Assembly (NCBI RefSeq): GCF_029223525.1
Contig: NZ_JARHTQ010000013.1
Location: 1-64,000 of the forward strand
Direction: 5' to 3'
Length of the DNA: 64,000 nt
Origin: Streptantibioticus ferralitis
GTDB taxonomy: Bacteria; Actinomycetota; Actinomycetes; Streptomycetales; Streptomycetaceae
A model generated the notes under the pieces. The model did not search any database and was not told the origin of the DNA. It was given only the letters and a program-made list of their open reading frames with translations. This document shows, piece by piece, positions 59,062 to 64,000 of this stretch (within the stretch, counting starts at the first letter, position 1; the number at the start of each line of letters is the position of its first letter). A program made the position numbers and the translations under genes.

Positions 59062-59919
59062 ATGCCTTCTTTCGACGCTCCTTTCGACACTCCCGAACCG
59101 ATCTCGGCCACCGCCCACGTGGAAGCCGGATCCATCCGGTTCATCGCGGCTGACCGTCTCGACACCGTCGTCGAGGTGCAGCCCCGCGACCCGAAGAAGG
59201 AACTGGACGTACGGGCAGCCGAGCAGACCGAAGTGCGGTACGCGAGCGGCCTGTTGACCATCAGGACGCCGAAGCAGCGCTACCTCATCGGGCGCACCGG
59301 CACCGTCGACGTGACGGTCGAACTGCCCACGGGCTCGCAGGCGGAGATCACCGGCGCCTGGGCCCAGGTGCACGGCGAGGGCCGGCTCGGCGAGGTCCGG
59401 GTGAAGATCTCGTCGGGCGACGTCCGCCTCGACACCACCGGGCCGCTGCACCTGACCGCGTCCCACGGCAGCATCACCGTGGACCGCGTCGAGGGGCCCG
59501 CCGAGATCACCTCCAGCTCCGGCAGTCTGCGCGTCGGCACCGTCGAGGGCCCGGCCGTCCTGAAGAACTCGCACGGCACCACGTCCGTCGGCGACGCCCT
59601 GGGCGATCTGCGGGTGAGCGGCGCCAACGGCGACATCATCATCGAGCACGCCGAGGGCTCGGTCACCGCCACCACCGCACACGGCACCCTGCGCCTCGAC
59701 GAAGTAGTCCGCGGCACCGCCCAGTTGGAGACCTCCTACGGCGCCATCGAGGTCGGCATCCGCGAGGGCACGGCCGCCTGGCTCGACGTCAGCTCAAGCT
59801 CCGGCCAGGTGCACAACTCGCTCACCGCGTCCGAGAGCCCGGAGAAGACCGAGGACACGGTCGAGGTCAGGGCCCGTACTCGCTACGGCAACATCGACAT
59901 CCGCCGCGCCCGGGCCTGA
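59062..59919 (+). CDS. DUF4097 beta-strand repeat protein
   Basis: Protein of 285 residues built of repeating short strands (GSITVDRVEGPAEITSSSG, GSLRVGTVEGPAVLKNSHG, TTSVGDALGDLRVSGANG), predicted to form a right-handed beta-helix-like stack. No signal peptide or transmembrane segment, unlike many DUF4097 proteins that carry a membrane anchor. 81 nt after the RHH gene and 66 nt before the ABC ATPase, so the four genes probably form one operon. Function unknown. Confidence 0.87.
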   Translation: MPSFDAPFDTPEPISATAHVEAGSIRFIAADRLDTVVEVQPRDPKKELDVRAAEQTEVRYASGLLTIRTPKQRYLIGRTGTVDVTVELPTGSQAEITGAWAQVHGEGRLGEVRVKISSGDVRLDTTGPLHLTASHGSITVDRVEGPAEITSSSGSLRVGTVEGPAVLKNSHGTTSVGDALGDLRVSGANGDIIIEHAEGSVTATTAHGTLRLDEVVRGTAQLETSYGAIEVGIREGTAAWLDVSSSSGQVHNSLTASESPEKTEDTVEVRARTRYGNIDIRRARA

Positions 59920-59985
59920 CCCGCCCAATCTCCTTACAACCAAGGCCACTTCACCGCTCACCACGCCTTCGAATGGGAGGACCCC

Positions 59986-60993
59986 ATGCCTTCTTCTGTC
60001 ATGCCCACACCAAGGCAGCGCAACGGCCGGCAGCGGCCCGTCGCCGTCTCCACCGCCGACCTGCGCAAGTCGTACGGCGACAAGACCGTTCTCGACGGCA
60101 TCGATCTGCGGATCCCGGCCGGAACCGTGTTCGCGCTGCTCGGGCCGAACGGCGCCGGCAAGACCACCACCGTGCAGATCCTGTCCACGCTCATCTCCGC
60201 CGACGGCGGGCAGGCCCAGGTCGCGGGCCACGACGTCGCCACGTCGCCGGACGGGGTGCGCGCCGCGATCGGCGTCACCGGGCAGTTCGCCGCGCTCGAC
60301 GACCTGCTCACCGCCGAGGAGAACCTGCTCCTCATGGCCGACCTGCTGCGCCTCGGCAAGCGCGAAGGACGCAAGCGGGCCAAGGAGTTGCTGGAGCGGT
60401 TCGACATCGCGGACGTCGCGCACAAGCGCGCCGCGTTCTTCTCCGGCGGTATGCGGCGTCGGCTCGACATCGCCATGACGCTGGTCGGCGACCCGAAGGT
60501 GATCTTCCTCGACGAGCCGACGACCGGCCTCGACCCGCGCAGCCGCCGCACCATGTGGGAGACCGTGCGCTCACTGGTCGCCGGCGGCGTCACCGTCTTC
60601 CTCACCACGCAATACCTGGAGGAGGCCGACCAGTTGGCGGACCGGATCGCGGTGCTCGACGGCGGCCGGATCGTCGCCGAAGGAACCGCCGACGAGCTCA
60701 AGGCGCAGATCCCCGGCAGCCATGTACGCCTGCGCTTCACCGACCCCGACGAGTACGAGCGCGCGGCCGCCGTCTTCCCCGGCGCGGTCCGGGGCGACGA
60801 GGAGCTCGCTCTGCGCGTCGCGGGCGACGGCGGCCTCGACGCGCTGCGCGCCCTGCTCGACCGGCTCGACGCCGCCGGTATCCGCGCCGCCGACTTCTCC
60901 GTGCACACCCCCGACCTCGACGACGTGTTCCTCGCCCTGACCGGCGACGGCAGCACCAACACCGCGCTCCACGTGAAGGAGACCCTGCGATGA
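59986..60993 (+). CDS. Daunorubicin-resistance (DrrA)-type ABC transporter ATPase
   Basis: ATP-binding subunit of 335 residues. Walker A GPNGAGKTTT, signature FSGGMRRRLDIAM (in place of LSGGQ), Walker B VIFLDEPTTGLDPRSRR, and the DrrA C-terminal domain (FSVHTPDLDDVFLALTG). Overlaps the permease gene by ATGA. Exports an unknown small molecule or lipid with its permease. Confidence 0.94.
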   Translation: MPSSVMPTPRQRNGRQRPVAVSTADLRKSYGDKTVLDGIDLRIPAGTVFALLGPNGAGKTTTVQILSTLISADGGQAQVAGHDVATSPDGVRAAIGVTGQFAALDDLLTAEENLLLMADLLRLGKREGRKRAKELLERFDIADVAHKRAAFFSGGMRRRLDIAMTLVGDPKVIFLDEPTTGLDPRSRRTMWETVRSLVAGGVTVFLTTQYLEEADQLADRIAVLDGGRIVAEGTADELKAQIPGSHVRLRFTDPDEYERAAAVFPGAVRGDEELALRVAGDGGLDALRALLDRLDAAGIRAADFSVHTPDLDDVFLALTGDGSTNTALHVKETLR

Positions 60994-61772
60994 GCACCCT
61001 CACCTACGCCGTGCACGACTCGATGACGATGCTGCGGCGGAATCTCAAGCACGCGATCCGCTATCCGTCCGTGGGGCTCGGCAGCGCCATGATGCCGATC
61101 CTGATGCTGCTGCTGTTCGTGTACGCCTTCGGCGACTCGATCGGCGCCGGCATGGGCGGCGGCCGGGACGCGTATCCGAACTATCTGACGCCCGGCATCC
61201 TCATCATGGGGGTGGCCGCCGGCTCGATGTCGACCTCGATCGCGGTCTGCACCGACATGACCGAGGGCATCATCAACCGCTTCCGCACCATGAACATCAC
61301 GCGCTCGTCGTTCATGACGGGGCATGTCATCGGCAGCGTCATCCAGACGATGGTGAGCGCCGTGCTGGTCGTCGGCGTCGCGCTCGCCGTCGGCTTCCGG
61401 TCCGGGGCGACCCCGCTGGAGTGGCTGGCCGCGGCCGGCCTCCTCGCGGCCATCGCCTTCGCGGTGACCTGGCTGTCCGCGGCGCTCGGCCTGATCTCCA
61501 AGACCGTCGAGTCGGCGAGCAACAAGCCGTTGCTCGTCCAGTTCCTGCCGTTCCTCGGCTCGGCGTTCGTGCCCGCCCAGTCGATGTCGCCGGGCCTGCG
61601 CTGGTTCGCCGAGTACCAGCCGTTCACGCCGATGACCGAGACACTACGCGGCCTGCTGACCGGCACGGCGATCGGCAACGACGGCTGGATCTCGCTCGCC
61701 TGGTGCGCCGGTATCGCCCTGGTCGGCTACGTCTGGTCGCGGTCGCTCTTCAACAGCGGCACCACACGCTGA
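60990..61772 (+). CDS. DrrB-type ABC transporter permease
   Basis: ABC-2 permease of 260 residues with six helices (PILMLLLFVYAFGDSIG; TPGILIMGVAAGSMS; WLAAAGLLAAIAFAVTWLS). The cytoplasmic N-terminal elbow helix is MLRRNLKHAIRYPSVG. ATG 60990 overlaps the ATPase stop. The operon ends at a 23-bp stem terminator. Confidence 0.94.
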   Translation: MSTLTYAVHDSMTMLRRNLKHAIRYPSVGLGSAMMPILMLLLFVYAFGDSIGAGMGGGRDAYPNYLTPGILIMGVAAGSMSTSIAVCTDMTEGIINRFRTMNITRSSFMTGHVIGSVIQTMVSAVLVVGVALAVGFRSGATPLEWLAAAGLLAAIAFAVTWLSAALGLISKTVESASNKPLLVQFLPFLGSAFVPAQSMSPGLRWFAEYQPFTPMTETLRGLLTGTAIGNDGWISLAWCAGIALVGYVWSRSLFNSGTTR

Positions 61773-61780
61773 ACACCGGA

Positions 61781-61839
61781 ACACACAAGGGCGGGGTGCT
61801 CACTCCCTGCCGGTGAGTGAGCACCCCGCCCTTGTGTGT
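61781..61839 (+). terminator. Long-stem terminator after the DrrAB genes
   Basis: A 23-bp perfect stem (61781-61803 with 61817-61839; core AAGGGCGGGGTGCTCAC) and 13-nt loop, 8 nt after the permease stop. Confidence 0.85.
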
Positions 61840-61890
61840 CCGCACTCAGACGTCCCGCACCTTGGTGGGAAGCCGGCGCCAGACGGAATG

Positions 61891-61942
61891 TCTTGACGGA
61901 ACTCTGACGAGGCGCGCCCAAAGCGCGGCTCAGGCGTCAAGA
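61891..61942 (+). promoter_or_regulatory. Foldable leader upstream of the KimA-like gene
   Basis: TCTTGACG (61891-61898) pairs perfectly with CGTCAAGA (61935-61942); inside, CTGA pairs with TCAG and CGCG with CGCG around a CCCAAAG loop. It lies 105 nt before the start codon, so it may be a structured 5' leader or a regulator site. Confidence 0.4.
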
Positions 61943-62046
61943 TCGCGCCAAGACGGCGGCACTGGGTGACAAGAGCGCGCTAGGACCTGCCGTGCGCCCC
62001 GGCGCGCACCCGCACGCTGGGATCTCCCGCACGGAGGTACCACAGG

Positions 62047-63900
62047 ATGTCCGCAGTGTCGCAGCCCACAGCGCCAGAATCGCCCGCCGCGACCCGGGAG
62101 CAGCCGCCCGATACCGGCGACCGCCACAAGCTCACCGCCCTCGGCGGACTGGCCGCGCTCTCGCTGGACGCGATGGCGTCCGTGGCGTACGGACCCGAGT
62201 CGATCGTGCTGGTGCTGGCCGCGGCCGGGGCACACGGTCTGGGGTTCACCCTCCCGGTGACGCTGGCGATCGCGGCGCTGCTCGCGGTGCTGGTCGCCTC
62301 GTACCGGCAGGTCATCGCGGCGTTCCCGAACGGTGGCGGGTCCTACGCGGTCGCCAAGACTCATCTGGGGCGCCGTACCAGTCTGGTGGCGGCCGCCTCG
62401 CTGATCCTGGACTACGTCCTCAACGTGGCCGTTTCGGTGACCGCCGGTGTGGCGGCGCTCACCTCCGCCTTCCCGTCCCTCTACGGCGACCGGGTGTGGC
62501 TGTGCCTCGCGGTGCTCGTCGCGGTCACCGGGGTCAACCTGCGCGGCATCGCCGAGTCCGCGCGGGTGTTCATGATCCCGACCTTGGTCTTCGTCGGGTC
62601 GATCCTGGCCCTGATAGTGGCGGGCCTCTTCCGCGACCACCCGGTGAGCACGGCGACGGCCGCCGGGCACAGCTCGGTACTGGCCGGCAACGCCACGACG
62701 GTGGGCGCGCTACTGCTGCTGAAGGCGTTCTCCGCCGGGTGCTCCGCACTGACCGGTGTCGAGGCGATCGCCAACGCCGTACCGTCCTTCCGCACACCGA
62801 AGGTGAAGCGGGCGCAGCGCACCGAGGTCGCGCTGGGCGCGCTGCTCGGCGTCATGCTGATCGGTCTGTCGGTGCTGATCGGCCGGTTCCATCTGCAGCC
62901 GGTGGAGGGGGTCACCGTCCTCGCCCAGCTCGCGGACGCCTCGCTCGGCCACAACTGGGCCTTCTACGTGGTGCAGTTCGCCACGATGATCCTGCTGGCG
63001 CTGGCCGCCAACACCTCCTTCGGCGGGCTGCCGGTGCTGATGGCGCTGCTGGCCCGCGACAACCACCTGCCGCATGTCTTCGCGCTGAAGGCCGACCGCC
63101 AGGTGCACCGGCACGGCGTGCTGGCGCTGGCGGCCGTCTCGGCGGCACTGCTGGTGTTCTCCGGCGGCGACACCAACACGATCGTGCCGCTGTTCGCCAT
63201 CGGCGTCTTCGTCGGCTTCACCATCTGCCAGGTGGGCATGGTCATCCACTGGCGCGCGGAGCAGTCCCCCGGCTGGGCCGCCAAGGCCGCGCTCAACGCC
63301 TTCGGCGCCGTGCTGACCGGGATCGCCGCGGTCATCGTGACGGCGACCAAGTTCACCGAGGGCGCCTGGATCATCGTGGTCGCGCTGCCGCTGCTGGTGG
63401 TGCTCTTCGAACGGATCCACCGGGCGTACGGCCGGATCGGTGAGTCCCTGGGCCTCGGCCGGGTGCCGGAACCGCCGCGCCGCGACCGCTCGTTGGTCAT
63501 CGTGCCGGTCTCCACACTGTCCCGGCTGACCAGCGAGGCGCTGACGGCGGCCACCTCACTCGGCGACGAGGTGATGGCGGTGACGGTCGCCGCGTCCGAC
63601 CCGGAGGACCGGGCGCACACCGAGTCGCTCCGACGGGACTGGGACCTGTGGAACCCGGGCGTACCGCTGATCGAACTCCCCTGCCCCCGTCGTGCGTTGG
63701 GCCGCCCGGTGACCCAGCTGATCCGCGAGCTGACGGCCGAGCGCCCCGGCACCCGGATCACCGTGATGATCCCGGAGGTCGAGCCCGCCCATGTGTGGCA
63801 GCGCCTGCTGCAGAACCAACGCGGCGCGGTCCTGGCCCACGCGGTCCGCAGAGACACCGACGCGGTGATCTGCCGCCTCCGCTTCCGCCTCAACACGTAA
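62047..63900 (+). CDS. APC-family transporter, KimA-like potassium importer
   Basis: Transporter of 617 residues with about 12 helices and a soluble C-terminal domain of about 150 residues. The motif LSLDAMASVAYGPESIVLVL in helix 1 and YRQVIAAFPNGGGSYAVAK match KimA (YdaO), a proton-coupled high-affinity potassium importer of B. subtilis, and the length fits (607 there). ATG 62047 follows CACAGG. KimA is inhibited by cyclic di-AMP; a similar control is plausible but not shown. Annotated in many genomes simply as amino acid permease. Confidence 0.87.
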   Translation: MSAVSQPTAPESPAATREQPPDTGDRHKLTALGGLAALSLDAMASVAYGPESIVLVLAAAGAHGLGFTLPVTLAIAALLAVLVASYRQVIAAFPNGGGSYAVAKTHLGRRTSLVAAASLILDYVLNVAVSVTAGVAALTSAFPSLYGDRVWLCLAVLVAVTGVNLRGIAESARVFMIPTLVFVGSILALIVAGLFRDHPVSTATAAGHSSVLAGNATTVGALLLLKAFSAGCSALTGVEAIANAVPSFRTPKVKRAQRTEVALGALLGVMLIGLSVLIGRFHLQPVEGVTVLAQLADASLGHNWAFYVVQFATMILLALAANTSFGGLPVLMALLARDNHLPHVFALKADRQVHRHGVLALAAVSAALLVFSGGDTNTIVPLFAIGVFVGFTICQVGMVIHWRAEQSPGWAAKAALNAFGAVLTGIAAVIVTATKFTEGAWIIVVALPLLVVLFERIHRAYGRIGESLGLGRVPEPPRRDRSLVIVPVSTLSRLTSEALTAATSLGDEVMAVTVAASDPEDRAHTESLRRDWDLWNPGVPLIELPCPRRALGRPVTQLIRELTAERPGTRITVMIPEVEPAHVWQRLLQNQRGAVLAHAVRRDTDAVICRLRFRLNT

Positions 63901-64000
63901 CGGCACCCACACCCGTGATGGCACGCACCGGGCACCCCCGTTTCCGGCAAGGTGAGCGAGCCGCAGTGACATCAGCGGCCTCCGGCCGCGGAGCGCGCCG
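63901..64000. other. Window-end spacer
   Basis: The last 100 nt after the transporter show no gene start or clear terminator apart from a weak GGCCTCCGGCCGCGG inverted repeat near 63975. Confidence 0.4.

Noticed and set aside
61840-62046. Cyclic di-AMP (ydaO-yuaA) riboswitch before the KimA-like gene
   Set aside because: The conserved GGGGA/CCGAAC-type core could not be found by eye, so only a foldable leader is reported.

Overview
The window is high-GC actinobacterial DNA and almost certainly comes from the chromosome of Streptomyces or a close relative. The evidence is the very high third-position GC, frequent GTG starts and ATGA/GTGA stop-start overlaps, a type II fatty-acid synthase cluster headed by a FasR-type PucR regulator, a conservon (cvnABCD plus two P450s), two rodlin genes, an HrdA-like sigma factor beside dnaG, and a single TTA codon in a regulatory gene. 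I see no rRNA, CRISPR array or intact transposon.

0-7 kb: a DHA2 drug exporter divergent from its likely TetR regulator across two 17-bp palindromes; a membrane-anchored alpha/beta hydrolase; aldo/keto reductase plus MerR regulator; a serine hydrolase converging on a pirin. 7-16 kb: fasR-fabD-fabH-acpP-fabF followed by an accD6-like carboxyltransferase, so malonyl supply and elongation enzymes are clustered. FabD carries an unexpected C-terminal biotinyl/lipoyl-like domain. A gene-poor patch of short GC palindromes follows, then a 3-hydroxyisobutyrate dehydrogenase-type enzyme and a DUF3145 gene. 16-29.7 kb: accessory enzymes and regulators: SGNH lipoprotein, F420/FMN-type oxidoreductase, a PfpI/GlxA pair, TetR, Ohr/OsmC, a MarR-oxidoreductase divergon, a GlsB-like protein, MFS exporters, a class E/F sortase and a large MprF-like membrane protein with an extra N-terminal membrane domain.

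29.9-35.2 kb: a conservon operon with chained overlaps. Its first P450 lacks the EXXR arginine (CYP157-like) and the second is orthodox (CYP154-like). cvnC has a TTA codon, which could place the complex under bldA. 36.2-37.7 kb: coding-looking remnants, then a CAU-anticodon tRNA and two identical tRNA-Asn genes 5 nt apart. 37.9-49 kb: core genes: xylulokinase, HrdA-like sigma factor, dnaG, ferredoxin reductase-like enzyme, dGTPase, a trypsin-co-occurring-domain protein, gamma-glutamylcyclotransferase-like, SanA/YdcF-like and DedA, with two small genes of 58 and 54 codons. 49-52 kb: a tandem duplication of about 0.9 kb gives two rodlin genes and leaves a truncated copy of the downstream esterase gene between them.

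52-64 kb: a possibly decayed unknown gene; a CGNR regulator divergent from a phosphotriesterase-like gene across two identical-architecture operators; a sugar-type ABC importer without its own ATPase; an SDR; a ribbon-helix-helix regulator preceded by repeated GTGGYGCCAC-type decamers and followed by DUF4097 and a DrrAB-type exporter; and a KimA-like potassium transporter behind a leader that can fold. The strongest leads for something undescribed are the FabD C-terminal domain, the TTA-bearing conservon with overlapping P450 genes, the rodlin/esterase duplication, the fused MprF-like protein and the RHH and CGNR operator arrays.
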